Below, piece after piece: positions 5,628 to 12,847 of a DNA stretch of 22,755 nucleotides. Each line of letters begins with the position of its first letter. The first letter of the stretch is position 1. Origin of the DNA: a virus; IMG/VR virus record IMGVR_UViG_3300022693_003591, positions 1 to 22,755 of that record. One strand, given 5' to 3'. The position numbers were made by a program, and so were the translations under genes. Below the pieces are notes generated by a model. The model was not told the DNA's origin, did not search any database, and saw nothing but the letters and a program-made list of their open reading frames with translations.

Positions 5628-5998
5628 GCCGGACGAAACGCCTGAAACTCAAGACAACGTGGTCCAAGGGGATCTTGAACCGAACCCGGAAGCAAGTCCT
5701 GACTCTCGCGGAAGTGAGCTTCATCACTGGGAAGACGCCGACCACCGTGAAGGCGGGTCTGAAAAAACTGGGCGTTCCGATGAAGAAGTATCGCATGCCC
5801 ACAGGGTTCGAGATCTATCATATCCCCGCGGACGGCGTCATACGCTATCTGATGCAAACGCTCCAGTACAATCTGTCTCACATTTCACAGAGTCTGCGAA
5901 CCCCGATCTCGTTCAACAAGCCCCCGCGTTCCCTATTCATCGACTCGACGAAGTCAACTACGAAAAAGCCCTTGCCGCCGGAGCACCCGTCGCCCTAG
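5624..5998 (+). CDS. Helix-turn-helix-like DNA-binding protein (124 aa)
   Basis: ATG 5624 overlaps the previous TGA. The N-terminus is very basic. Residues about 25-50 (VLTLAEVSFITGKTPTTVKA, then GLKKLGV) resemble a MerR/excisionase-type winged helix-turn-helix. A strand-like Y-R-M-P-x-G-F-E-I-Y-H-I segment then fits the wing. The last 35 residues are low-complexity (Ser, Thr, Lys, Pro). They overlap a second open frame that continues downstream, so the protein may really end by joining that frame through a -1 shift. It could be a transcription regulator or a small-terminase-like DNA-binding subunit; neither is proven. Confidence 0.6.
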   Translation: MSRTKRLKLKTTWSKGILNRTRKQVLTLAEVSFITGKTPTTVKAGLKKLGVPMKKYRMPTGFEIYHIPADGVIRYLMQTLQYNLSHISQSLRTPISFNKPPRSLFIDSTKSTTKKPLPPEHPSP

Positions 5999-6024
5999 CG
6001 GTCCTCTTTGAGGGGATTAACCGC

Positions 6025-6321
6025 ATGGGGGCCTATCAGTACCATTTTGAAAGTGTGAGTGCGATTGAGTCGGCGGTCGTGGCCGACGTTAATAGGATGA
6101 AGATGGCCGAACGCATTATGCACTATCAAGCGGTCAACAAACAGGGCAAAGAGCCCATGATGAACTGGCAGGAAGATATTCCTGATTATAATAAATATTC
6201 CCCAGCGGTCCGAGCCGCCTTTGAGAAGAAAATGGCCGAAGCAGAAGCCGAACTTGATCGACTGGCCGATGCCGAAGTCCTGGAACACTACGATGACGAA
6301 AGCCCAACGGAACCAAATTAA
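6025..6321 (+). CDS. Hypothetical protein, C-terminal coiled-coil-like (start uncertain)
   Basis: The frame is open from ATG 5599 to TAA 6321, but its first 370 nt overlap the helix-turn-helix gene in another frame. ATG 6025 has GAGGGG at 9 nt and gives 98 residues. The segment just before it (NYEKALAAGAPVALAVLFEG) also looks like genuine protein, so the true N-terminus may be further upstream or supplied by a -1 frameshift from the previous gene. The C-terminal half is helical and acidic (EKKMAEAEAELDRL). No family is recognised. Confidence 0.55.
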   Translation: MGAYQYHFESVSAIESAVVADVNRMKMAERIMHYQAVNKQGKEPMMNWQEDIPDYNKYSPAVRAAFEKKMAEAEAELDRLADAEVLEHYDDESPTEPN

Positions 6322-6457
6322 ATATCAATATAAACATTTTGAAACTCAAGTGGCCCCTGTGGTCCTCGATGATGTCTACGAAGATGACTACGATCCCGAT
6401 ATCCAGGTCTTTCGAGACCAGTATGAAACCCTGAAACGAGAAGAATATGAAGAGTAA
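6293..6457 (+). CDS. Small charged protein (54 aa)
   Basis: ATG 6293 overlaps the previous gene by 29 bases in another frame. The first third is basic and polar (MTKAQRNQIKYQYKHF); the rest is very acidic, with DDVYEDDYD and EEYEE at the end. No SD is obvious, so coupling to the upstream gene is likely. No domain is recognised; disorder is expected from the composition. Confidence 0.5.
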   Translation: MTKAQRNQIKYQYKHFETQVAPVVLDDVYEDDYDPDIQVFRDQYETLKREEYEE

Positions 6458-6641
6458 AATTCGATATACCGACAATGCATGGCAGTTAATTGCCGAACCA
6501 GAACCCTTTCCTCGTACCTACGGGCCGCACGATATGTCATATGACGATGACTTCGAACCTGAAGAGGACGTTACCGAAGACGTCTTCGATTTTATGACTC
6601 GTGAACGAGAGGAGGACGATGATGCCTTCGCATCCGCATAA
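6447..6641 (+). CDS. Small acidic protein (64 aa)
   Basis: ATG 6447 overlaps the end of the previous gene. The C-terminal 35 residues are dominated by Asp and Glu (SYDDDFEPEEDVTEDVFDF, then EREEDDD). The overlap at its 3' end with the next gene, which is strongly basic, makes an acidic/basic pair. DNA mimicry or charge-driven pairing is possible but unproven. Confidence 0.5.
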   Translation: MKSKIRYTDNAWQLIAEPEPFPRTYGPHDMSYDDDFEPEEDVTEDVFDFMTREREEDDDAFASA

Positions 6642-6825
6642 AAAGCCCAAATTGAAGTTTGGTGACGCCAGTGACGAAATGAACGCCATTGGCCGTGGCA
6701 AAAAAGATATTGATCGCAATATGCTAGCGAAGCAAAGTATGGGGGTGGCAAGTAAATCTAACCTCCCGAAAAAGCCGGCATCGAAGCCGACAAAACGCTT
6801 GGCCTCGATTCGGCGGGGTCGATGA
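6622..6825 (+). CDS. Small basic protein (67 aa)
   Basis: An AGGAGG SD at 6610-6615 points to ATG 6622 (6 nt spacing) rather than ATG 6619. The protein is rich in Lys and Arg, with HKKPKLK near the start and KKPASKPTKR plus RRGR at the end. It is probably disordered and could bind nucleic acid or the acidic neighbour encoded just upstream. Its stop overlaps the next start. Confidence 0.6.
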   Translation: MPSHPHKKPKLKFGDASDEMNAIGRGKKDIDRNMLAKQSMGVASKSNLPKKPASKPTKRLASIRRGR

Positions 6826-6986
6826 TCCCCAGATTCTACCCGGGCCGTTTACTTCGTCTTCAACTTCTTTGGTATTGGGAACAATGGAAGTGTCTCCTTT
6901 TTAATAACCATACTATTTTCGGATGGCGTAATCACGATGGTTCGGCCTATTGGCACTGTCGCTGGTGTGACTATAAAGGACGATAA
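6822..6986 (+). CDS. Small Trp- and Cys-containing protein (54 aa)
   Basis: ATG 6822 overlaps the previous TGA (ATGA), giving 54 residues to TAA 6984-6986. The N-terminal half is basic and hydrophobic (RLLRLQLLWYWEQWKC). The end reads WHCRWCDYKGR, a C-x-x-C knuckle like the last half of a small zinc finger. An earlier Cys in the WKC segment could be a further ligand. No family is recognised. Confidence 0.5.
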   Translation: MIPRFYPGRLLRLQLLWYWEQWKCLLFNNHTIFGWRNHDGSAYWHCRWCDYKGR

Positions 6987-6989
6987 TTT

Positions 6990-7418
6990 ATGATCCCTAT
7001 CATGTCCCGGATGCCCGATGGCACCCTGGTGATCGAAACGGATTTTACGGCCTTCAAAGCCGAGTTCGACAAAGTCGATCCTGATGATCGTCTCAAACTC
7101 CCTGATGGGAGACTCGCCATCAAAAAGCCCGACTACCTGCTGGGTGGGTTCACGATCATGACAATCCACCAGGAAGTCTGGGAACGGATGAAATCGGGAG
7201 CACGACGACAGGGCGATAGTCTCAAAACCTATATTAACCGTTTCGAACAGTCTGCCGAAAAAGGACGCGTTTGTCGGAGGTGTGGATCGGAACTTCGCGA
7301 AAAGCTCCAGATGGAGGGGTGGTGGAGTTTTTCGTGCCGTACCTGTGAAGCGAAGGAAGTCTGGAGTAAGACATTAGTGGGTGGAACCCAAGGTCAGGGG
7401 GAGAGAGAGAAAATATGA
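6990..7418 (+). CDS. Zinc-ribbon protein (142 aa)
   Basis: ATG 6990 has AAAGGA upstream. The C-terminal part contains VCRRCG (C95, C98) and SCRTCE (C116, C119), a C-x2-C-x17-C-x2-C zinc ribbon with Trp residues between the pairs. The N-terminal 60 residues are beta-like, and a basic helical stretch (residues about 60-85) joins the two. Zinc ribbons of this kind often bind nucleic acid or support assembly. Its place three genes after a helix-turn-helix gene and two before the terminase suggests a packaging or late-regulation role, which is inference. The stop overlaps the next ATG. Confidence 0.65.
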   Translation: MIPIMSRMPDGTLVIETDFTAFKAEFDKVDPDDRLKLPDGRLAIKKPDYLLGGFTIMTIHQEVWERMKSGARRQGDSLKTYINRFEQSAEKGRVCRRCGSELREKLQMEGWWSFSCRTCEAKEVWSKTLVGGTQGQGEREKI

Positions 7419-7648
7419 CACTGTTTGAATATACGACCTTTGTGGTCGCCTGTACACTCATTATTTTCCAGGGGCTCATTGTCCTCTGGCTCTATCAATT
7501 AACCTACAAACTCACCGCGACCCAGCCGCGTGAAGCGAAAGGGGTGACCCCGGTGCCGACCCACATTCTTCGCAATATTCTGACGGGGAAATGGGCCGCA
7601 GGCGATCGTGGACTCACTCGCCGTATTGAGCGATGGACGATCGGATAA
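7415..7648 (+). CDS. Small membrane protein with basic tail (77 aa)
   Basis: ATG 7415 overlaps the previous TGA. Residues about 8-30 form one hydrophobic helix (FVVACTLIIFQGLIVLWLY). The remaining 45 residues are polar and basic, ending in RGLTRRIERW. Topology is probably N-out, C-in. Its stop TAA is followed at once by the terminase ATG. Function is unknown. Confidence 0.65.
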   Translation: MTLFEYTTFVVACTLIIFQGLIVLWLYQLTYKLTATQPREAKGVTPVPTHILRNILTGKWAAGDRGLTRRIERWTIG

Positions 7649-9415
7649 ATGTCTTCCCAAAACACCGAACGCCTCTACTGGTCGCACGTCAAACATCGAC
7701 TCCAAACAGGGGTCGACAGCTTTGAATTCGCCTGCAACAAATTCTTTCGCGTACAAGCCAAAGAATCCTTTGGTATGCCGCTGTTTAAGTTCAACAACTG
7801 TCAGCGGATCGCCGTCGAGTTCATGAAGAACTTCCATAAAGAACACGGGAATATTCGGGTGATTATCGGCAAAGCCCGACAGCTCGGGATGAGCACACTC
7901 CTGACCTCTGTGTTGGCGCAACCGACGTTTTTTCGTCAAGATCGTAACTCGTTATTGATTACCCACGATGAGGATAGCTCGAAAGCGATGCTCGGGAAGC
8001 ATAAGATTATCTATGACAATCTTCCGAAAGTCCTGCAACCTCAACGCGGCGTCGATACAACGACTCTTATGTCGTTTCCTAAAATTCGTACTCAGATCAT
8101 GGCTGGCCATGCTCGGAATTTGAACGTGGGGGCGTCCAGCACCCAACATCTCGTCCATCTCTCCGAGGTGGCACGCTACCCGGACGCCTCCACCGTCCAA
8201 TCCTCCCTCTTTCCGTCGATCTCGACCGCCAAGAGTAAGTACTTCGGCGACAGCTCAGTTATCGTCATGGAATCCACCTCCTTCCGCGGCGGTGAATGGT
8301 TCAAAGCTTTTGGCGAGGAGGCTCGTCTAGGCCGTAACGGTTTCGGGTTCCTGTTCATCCCGTGGTTTAAGCACGAACTTTACTATAAGACCCCTCCTAA
8401 GGGCTTTGCACCCCTCCCTGAGGAACAGGCGTGGTTGAAAAAGTACGCCGATGAGGGTCTCAGCTGGGGGAATCTGTACTGGCGGCGCCAGAAGAAGTCT
8501 GAATATCAACTCTCACAACTACGAGGAACAGGAGTCGACAATGGCGGTCTCTTCGAACAAGAATACCCTTTCAGTTGGGAAGACAGCTGGATATTGCCAG
8601 GTGGTTCCTCCCGAGTCTTTACCGATTCAGATATCAAAGGCATCTATGAGCCGAAGACTGGCGTACCACATTGGCCGACTCCTGAAGGATTGGTCAGGGA
8701 TATCGGAGCCTCCCTTGATATCTACAGCGAAGCCGTTGACGATCGTCACTACGACATCGGCATCGACCCTTCAGGAGGACGAACAGAACACAGTGATTTC
8801 ACCGCTATTTCTGTCGTCGATCGTCAAACCCTCGAGCAAGTCGCGGAAGCCCGCCACCACTTCGATCCGGCGTCCCAAGAATTCCTCGAGTTCGTCTACT
8901 GGCTCGGCAAAATCTACAACAACGCGCAACTCATCATCGATAGCACGGGAGGATGGGGTCAGGCGCTCACGACGTTCCTCGTAAGTAAAAATTACCCCAA
9001 TATCTATCAGAGGAGACGACTGGATGACAGTAAAGAACGTATCTCAGCGACTATGGGATTTGTATTTACGAATCGTTCCAAACGAGATCTTATTAGCCAA
9101 GCTGTGGTCTTTGCCAATCACGGAGAACCTAAAATACACAGCGAACAACTCTATAAAGAAATCTCTGTCTATCTTCAATTCGGTGAGGATGAATATGGAG
9201 CCGCTCCGGGTTACCATGACGACCTCGTCACCGCCTGGATGCTGGCCCTCCTTGGAGCCAGCGGAGAACGCGTCATCCACGACAAACCCCTCGAAATGAA
9301 CGAATTCCAACCCCCTGACGTCGACAAAGCGTACTACCACGATCCTATCAAGTTACTTCACCTCGATCACACCAATACCAGCCACAAACGTCCGCAGTTC
9401 GTCGTTACCCCGTAG
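7649..9415 (+). CDS. terL: Terminase large subunit (TerL)
   Basis: This is the ATP-driven DNA-packaging motor and headful/site nuclease of tailed phages. The 588 residues are within the usual range. The N-terminal ATPase shows an adenine-side Q (52), a Walker A variant IGKARQLGMSTL (73-84), a Walker B strand with the catalytic acid in LVHLSEVARY (168-177) and a coupling segment VIVMESTS (204-211). The RNase-H-like nuclease shows GIDPSGG (371-377) with the first Asp, AQLIIDSTGGWG (426-437) with the second, and YHDDLVTAW (522-530) with the last pair. It sits before the portal gene, as is usual, separated by one gene. No clear small terminase was found; the zinc-ribbon or helix-turn-helix genes upstream are candidates. 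Confidence 0.95.
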   Translation: MSSQNTERLYWSHVKHRLQTGVDSFEFACNKFFRVQAKESFGMPLFKFNNCQRIAVEFMKNFHKEHGNIRVIIGKARQLGMSTLLTSVLAQPTFFRQDRNSLLITHDEDSSKAMLGKHKIIYDNLPKVLQPQRGVDTTTLMSFPKIRTQIMAGHARNLNVGASSTQHLVHLSEVARYPDASTVQSSLFPSISTAKSKYFGDSSVIVMESTSFRGGEWFKAFGEEARLGRNGFGFLFIPWFKHELYYKTPPKGFAPLPEEQAWLKKYADEGLSWGNLYWRRQKKSEYQLSQLRGTGVDNGGLFEQEYPFSWEDSWILPGGSSRVFTDSDIKGIYEPKTGVPHWPTPEGLVRDIGASLDIYSEAVDDRHYDIGIDPSGGRTEHSDFTAISVVDRQTLEQVAEARHHFDPASQEFLEFVYWLGKIYNNAQLIIDSTGGWGQALTTFLVSKNYPNIYQRRRLDDSKERISATMGFVFTNRSKRDLISQAVVFANHGEPKIHSEQLYKEISVYLQFGEDEYGAAPGYHDDLVTAWMLALLGASGERVIHDKPLEMNEFQPPDVDKAYYHDPIKLLHLDHTNTSHKRPQFVVTP

Positions 9416-9438
9416 TACCTACCTCAGAAGGAGTCTCT

Positions 9439-10089
9439 ATGTCTAAACCCCTGCACATCGCAGATGATCTCTTTGTGTCGATCAAAGCTGAGTGTAAAGA
9501 GCGTGATATTCATCCCACCGATTATCTAAGAGCACTAATCGAAACAATTGATCTTAACGCGGTTCCTCCACCTGTCGATCTTGTCGACACGGTCACCGAG
9601 TACATGATGGCCCGTCTCGACCACGGCCAACAGGAACTCCTGACGGTCCTCTGTAAAGAGAACCACTCCACCCCCCTCGAATACATTCTCGGGTACTGTC
9701 ACCTCGCCTTCGAACAAGGCAATACCGCCTTTTTGGCTCGTCCCAAGGACGATGTCGAAATCAATCTTCTCAGTAACGCCGCCCTGGCCAGCCAGAATTT
9801 CCTCTGTAAGAGGAGTTCCTGCGGAATCGAATTTGTTCCACTTCGCGACGGTCAACTCTACTGTTCCGATACCTGTGGTCAGATCGAACACAGTGCCTCG
9901 GTGGCCCTTCGTGCCGCCAACCGACACATGGAACCGTCTGAATGGGCTCCCACCCTTCGTCATACAACCCCGACCATGCAAATGATGCCTCCCCCAGAAT
10001 CTGAGGCGATTGCAGCTCTGACCGCTCAAATCCAACAACTCACCGCCTTGGTTACCAATTCTAGCCGTGTCACCTCTGAAACAGGATAA
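9439..10089 (+). CDS. Protein with C-x4-C...C-x3-C motif between TerL and portal (216 aa)
   Basis: AAGGAG precedes ATG 9439. The N-terminal 35 residues resemble a short DNA-binding or dimerisation helix pair. Near the middle lies CKRSSC (C123, C128) followed by YCSDTC (C142, C146), a treble-clef-like zinc motif. The last 60 residues are Pro/Gln-rich and then helical (AIAALTAQIQQLTALV), suggesting oligomerisation. Its position suggests a packaging or portal accessory role, possibly the DNA-recognition partner of TerL. No family was recognised with confidence. Confidence 0.7.
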   Translation: MSKPLHIADDLFVSIKAECKERDIHPTDYLRALIETIDLNAVPPPVDLVDTVTEYMMARLDHGQQELLTVLCKENHSTPLEYILGYCHLAFEQGNTAFLARPKDDVEINLLSNAALASQNFLCKRSSCGIEFVPLRDGQLYCSDTCGQIEHSASVALRAANRHMEPSEWAPTLRHTTPTMQMMPPPESEAIAALTAQIQQLTALVTNSSRVTSETG

Positions 10090-10094
10090 TCTCT

Positions 10095-11828
10095 ATGCCA
10101 AAATTAGGACCAAAAACACATATCAACACTCAGGGAGGCGCTGATGAAGCCAACCTCCTCTCTCAACTGAATAGTTATTGGAAAGAAGGGAAACGCGCGC
10201 GTGAAGTCCATCACACCGACGCGATGGTGAAAGAGTCCGTGGCCCTGTTTCGAGGAGAAGTCCATCTCTCCGACGAAGACGAAGAACTCTTCTTTAAGGC
10301 CAATATCATCCAGGCCTTCCTAGGTCGCCAGGTCAGTCAATTGACCGACAACCGTCCGATTTTCCGTCATGAACCCACTCGCTGGGAGATGGAACGTCCC
10401 GCCAAAATCATCAATCAGGTGTTTACCGCGCTCTGGGACGAAGCGACGATGCAGCGCCAACTCTATAAGATGGTCCATAATGCCGGGATCAAGGCCTCGG
10501 CCGGCCTGAAGGTCAGTTGGGATCCCATGAAGGATGATCTCTCCGTGGAACTGATTATGCCCGATCAAATTGCCGTCCATCCCGGCGTCCGAGAGGCTGC
10601 CCGATTCGATGATGCGGAATACATCGTGGTGCGACGACCGGTTCCTCTGGATCTGATTGCCGCCCAATTCGGTGTTCGCGGAGGATTCGTGAAATCCAAC
10701 GTCAAATTAACCGGTAACCAGTCCGCAGGGAGTGGATCGGTGATTGACGGTGCCGATGAGGCGTTTAATCTCGGTGCCCATAAAAAATTGAGTACCGGCG
10801 ATACCATCCCTCATGCCTGGATCTACGAAGCCTGGGTCCAGGATCGTCAAATGACGATGGATCAAAAAACCCGTCTCTTTCCGGGTCGACGACGTGTGGT
10901 CTTCGCCGAGGATATCATCCTCTGGGACGGTCCCACTCCCAACTGGCATGGATTGCCAGATATCGAATGGTTCGACTGGACGGTCGATCCCGACCATCTA
11001 TGGGGGATTTCTGAACCTCAAAACTTGAAACATATGCAATTGGCCTTCAACGACATCATGAATGGCACGGTGGCGAATGCCATCGATATCAATACCACCA
11101 CTGTCTCTGGTGAAGCGGAGGCGCTCGAATCGGCTGAATGGCTCAAACTCACCAATACTCCGCGTATGCGGGTCGTGAAACACGCCAAAAATAAAACTCT
11201 GACGGTTATCACCCCACCGCCCTATGGCGCCAGCCAGGTGGCGATGTCGCGTTTCATCTTCCAAATGATGCAGCTCATGACGGGGGTCACGGATGTGACA
11301 CTGGGTGAAAGCCCAGGATCGCTCCAAAGTGGGATTGCGATCGAAGGACTCCAGGAGTCCGCCAATCTCATGACTCGAGATCGACAGAGTCGCTTAGAAG
11401 ACTTTATGAAGCGCATCGGCCATAAGATTACCACCCTGATTCTCCAACACATGGATGCCGATCGTATTTTTGCGGTGACCGGCCCAGTGGCCGAGGCCAC
11501 CCCCTACTTGGCACTTCGCCAAACCTTCTTTACCGATACGGAGGATGCCACAAAACAGATTAGTCCTGAACGACGAAAAGAACGCATTCGCTTCACCAAA
11601 TTCAACATTGTACCCGGGTCATCTGCCCCTGGTGCGAAACAACGCCGTGCTGAACTTATGTTCAAGATGCTCAAAACTGGTGCAGCCAGCCGTCAAGATG
11701 TACTTGAAGCGGCCGATTATACGCCCGAAATGGCCAAAAAGCAGATCGAACGCGCCACAGAGGACTTTGGAAAGAATCCCCTGATGCAGGCTGAGGCCAA
11801 TAAGGGTAAGGCCTCGAAGGAGGAATAA
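10095..11828 (+). CDS. Portal protein
   Basis: This is the dodecameric head-vertex ring through which DNA is packaged and ejected. The 577-residue length fits podovirus and SU10-like portals. Supporting segments are QLTDNRPIFRHEP (82-94), a stem region around 300-330 (GISEPQNLKHMQLAFND) and TGVTDVTLGESPGSLQSGIA (396-415) followed by I-E-G-L-Q-E-S. That Gly/Ser-rich turn followed by a long helix is characteristic of phage portals. It follows TerL and precedes scaffold and capsid genes in the standard order. The C-terminal 60 residues are charged helix ending in Lys/Glu, probably the crown region. Confidence 0.92.
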   Translation: MPKLGPKTHINTQGGADEANLLSQLNSYWKEGKRAREVHHTDAMVKESVALFRGEVHLSDEDEELFFKANIIQAFLGRQVSQLTDNRPIFRHEPTRWEMERPAKIINQVFTALWDEATMQRQLYKMVHNAGIKASAGLKVSWDPMKDDLSVELIMPDQIAVHPGVREAARFDDAEYIVVRRPVPLDLIAAQFGVRGGFVKSNVKLTGNQSAGSGSVIDGADEAFNLGAHKKLSTGDTIPHAWIYEAWVQDRQMTMDQKTRLFPGRRRVVFAEDIILWDGPTPNWHGLPDIEWFDWTVDPDHLWGISEPQNLKHMQLAFNDIMNGTVANAIDINTTTVSGEAEALESAEWLKLTNTPRMRVVKHAKNKTLTVITPPPYGASQVAMSRFIFQMMQLMTGVTDVTLGESPGSLQSGIAIEGLQESANLMTRDRQSRLEDFMKRIGHKITTLILQHMDADRIFAVTGPVAEATPYLALRQTFFTDTEDATKQISPERRKERIRFTKFNIVPGSSAPGAKQRRAELMFKMLKTGAASRQDVLEAADYTPEMAKKQIERATEDFGKNPLMQAEANKGKASKEE

Positions 11829-11831
11829 TCG

Positions 11832-12071
11832 ATGTCTATGGTCTTTACACCAGAATCTCCGTGTTCTTTTTGGGTTGAAATCACTTGCGAGAGAGATAGT
11901 TGTCGTACAGTATTTAAGCCCTTTATCGTCTGTTTACAAGAAGTGTACACGAAAATTCAGATGCAATGTCTTATGTGTCATGACCATATTGACCAGACTC
12001 CTTTGTACGACGAGGTCCTTATCTATCGCAAAAAAACCTGTCGTACCTACGCAAGAGAAAAATCCGATTGA
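11832..12071 (+). CDS. Small cysteine-rich protein (79 aa)
   Basis: GGAGG precedes ATG 11832. Cysteines at about 11, 19, 24, 34, 46 and 49 include one C-x-x-C pair (CLMCH), suggesting a small zinc-binding fold. The codons look more AT-rich than in the adjacent portal gene. The TGA stop (12069-12071) is embedded in the -35 box of promoter P2, so this gene ends the TerL-portal transcript unit. Function is unknown. Confidence 0.65.
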   Translation: MSMVFTPESPCSFWVEITCERDSCRTVFKPFIVCLQEVYTKIQMQCLMCHDHIDQTPLYDEVLIYRKKTCRTYAREKSD

Positions 12072-12096
12072 CACTATAACCATACCGTGATACACT
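12068..12096 (+). promoter_or_regulatory. Strong sigma-70-type promoter P2
   Basis: TTGACA (12068-12073), a 17-bp spacer and TACACT (12091-12096) are followed by AGGTGT. The -35 box holds the TGA stop of the previous gene. The same spacing, the same AGGTGT after the -10 box and the same stop-codon overlap occur at P1 (2575-2603). It would drive the scaffold and capsid genes. Confidence 0.82.
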
Positions 12097-12103
12097 AGGT
12101 GTA

Positions 12104-12124
12104 GTAGTTACTCTCCGTAACTAC
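12104..12124 (+). promoter_or_regulatory. 5'-terminal mRNA hairpin after P2
   Basis: GTAGTTAC (12104-12111) and GTAACTAC (12117-12124) form a perfect 8-bp stem with loop TCTCC. The stem starts about 8 bases after the -10 box, so it would be at or next to the 5' end of the P2 transcript. No T-run follows, so it is not a terminator. A stabilising 5' hairpin for an abundant capsid mRNA is a reasonable inference. Confidence 0.65.
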
Positions 12125-12146
12125 CCCTATATATAGTGAGGTCCTC

Positions 12147-12695
12147 ATGCCCCATCAAGGTCAACTTCCCCCCGGTGCCGCAGCGGGTCCGACTCTAGGA
12201 CCACCTCCATCGGGTCCTGGTCCCGTCGGCTCTCCTCCTGGCGGGGCCTCCCCTCTCTCCCTCGCCAATGTCCCAACTCCTGGTGCGCTCCAAGGTCCTG
12301 GCAATAGCACCGGTGAGCAACTCTTCGGAAATGTTATTCAGACGATGGCGTCAAATGACATCAATCCCGAAGCCTTTTTGCGCGGATATATGGCCGGTCT
12401 CGGCGCTCCCGAAATGCGGAAACAAGCCAAAGCCCTGGATCAGCCCAAACGTGAACCTGGGGCCGCGACGGCCTTAGCCGGCCGTCAAGCTCCCAGCGAA
12501 AGCATAGTCCAACAGGCCGTTCAAGGCCCTGCGAATCAAGCCCAATCGGGTGTCGCCTCCAATATCGCCTCTCTTCTATCCCAAGGTGGAGCCCCTGGTC
12601 CCCAGGGTGGTCCTCCACCCCCATTACCCCCTTCAGGAAATATTCAGTCTTTTCTCGCCGCCCTTCAAGGTGGTGGCGGTCTTCCCACCGGCTAA
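12147..12695 (+). CDS. Pro/Gly-rich disordered protein before the scaffold gene (182 aa)
   Basis: This is the first gene behind promoter P2; ATG 12147 has GAGG upstream within a GAGGTCCTC palindrome. Residues 1-50 and the last 45 are dominated by Pro, Gly, Ser and Ala (for example PPPSGPGPVGSPPGG). A central helical segment at about 55-95 (GEQLFGNVIQTMASN, then FLRGYMAGLG) separates them. A short helix near the end (IQSFLAALQGGGG) may be a binding peptide. There is no strict collagen G-X-Y pattern. Position suggests an assembly or scaffold-accessory factor. No family is recognised. Confidence 0.7.
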   Translation: MPHQGQLPPGAAAGPTLGPPPSGPGPVGSPPGGASPLSLANVPTPGALQGPGNSTGEQLFGNVIQTMASNDINPEAFLRGYMAGLGAPEMRKQAKALDQPKREPGAATALAGRQAPSESIVQQAVQGPANQAQSGVASNIASLLSQGGAPGPQGGPPPPLPPSGNIQSFLAALQGGGGLPTG

Positions 12696-12737
12696 CGCCG
12701 ATTCTCCCTCTCTTCCACCCTTCCAAAGGAGTTCCCC

Positions 12738-12845
12738 ATGAAAAGCAATGCACCCGTCGGCAAGATGAAAACTGGTAATACCGTCAAATCTGCTGCCAAA
12801 GATCATTACAAAGGTTCTGATCCCAAAAAGCACGGCATTAAATAA
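12738..12845 (+). CDS. Tiny basic protein (35 aa)
   Basis: An AAAGGAG SD stands 7 nt before ATG 12738. The product is Lys-rich with Gly and Ser (KMKTGNTVK and a SDPKKHGIK end). Such a good SD on so short a frame supports real translation. It resembles the other small basic peptides of this genome and could be a DNA- or scaffold-binding peptide. Confidence 0.6.
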   Translation: MKSNAPVGKMKTGNTVKSAAKDHYKGSDPKKHGIK

Positions 12846-12847
12846 CC

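Noticed and set aside
8451-8984. 177-aa + strand frame inside TerL
   Set aside because: It overlaps TerL motifs in another frame and is Ser/Thr/Arg low-complexity, as expected for a shadow.
9535-10038. Long minus-strand open frame (167 aa) opposite the Cys-motif gene
   Set aside because: It mirrors a + strand gene with a strong SD and a zinc motif; its composition looks like a codon-bias shadow.
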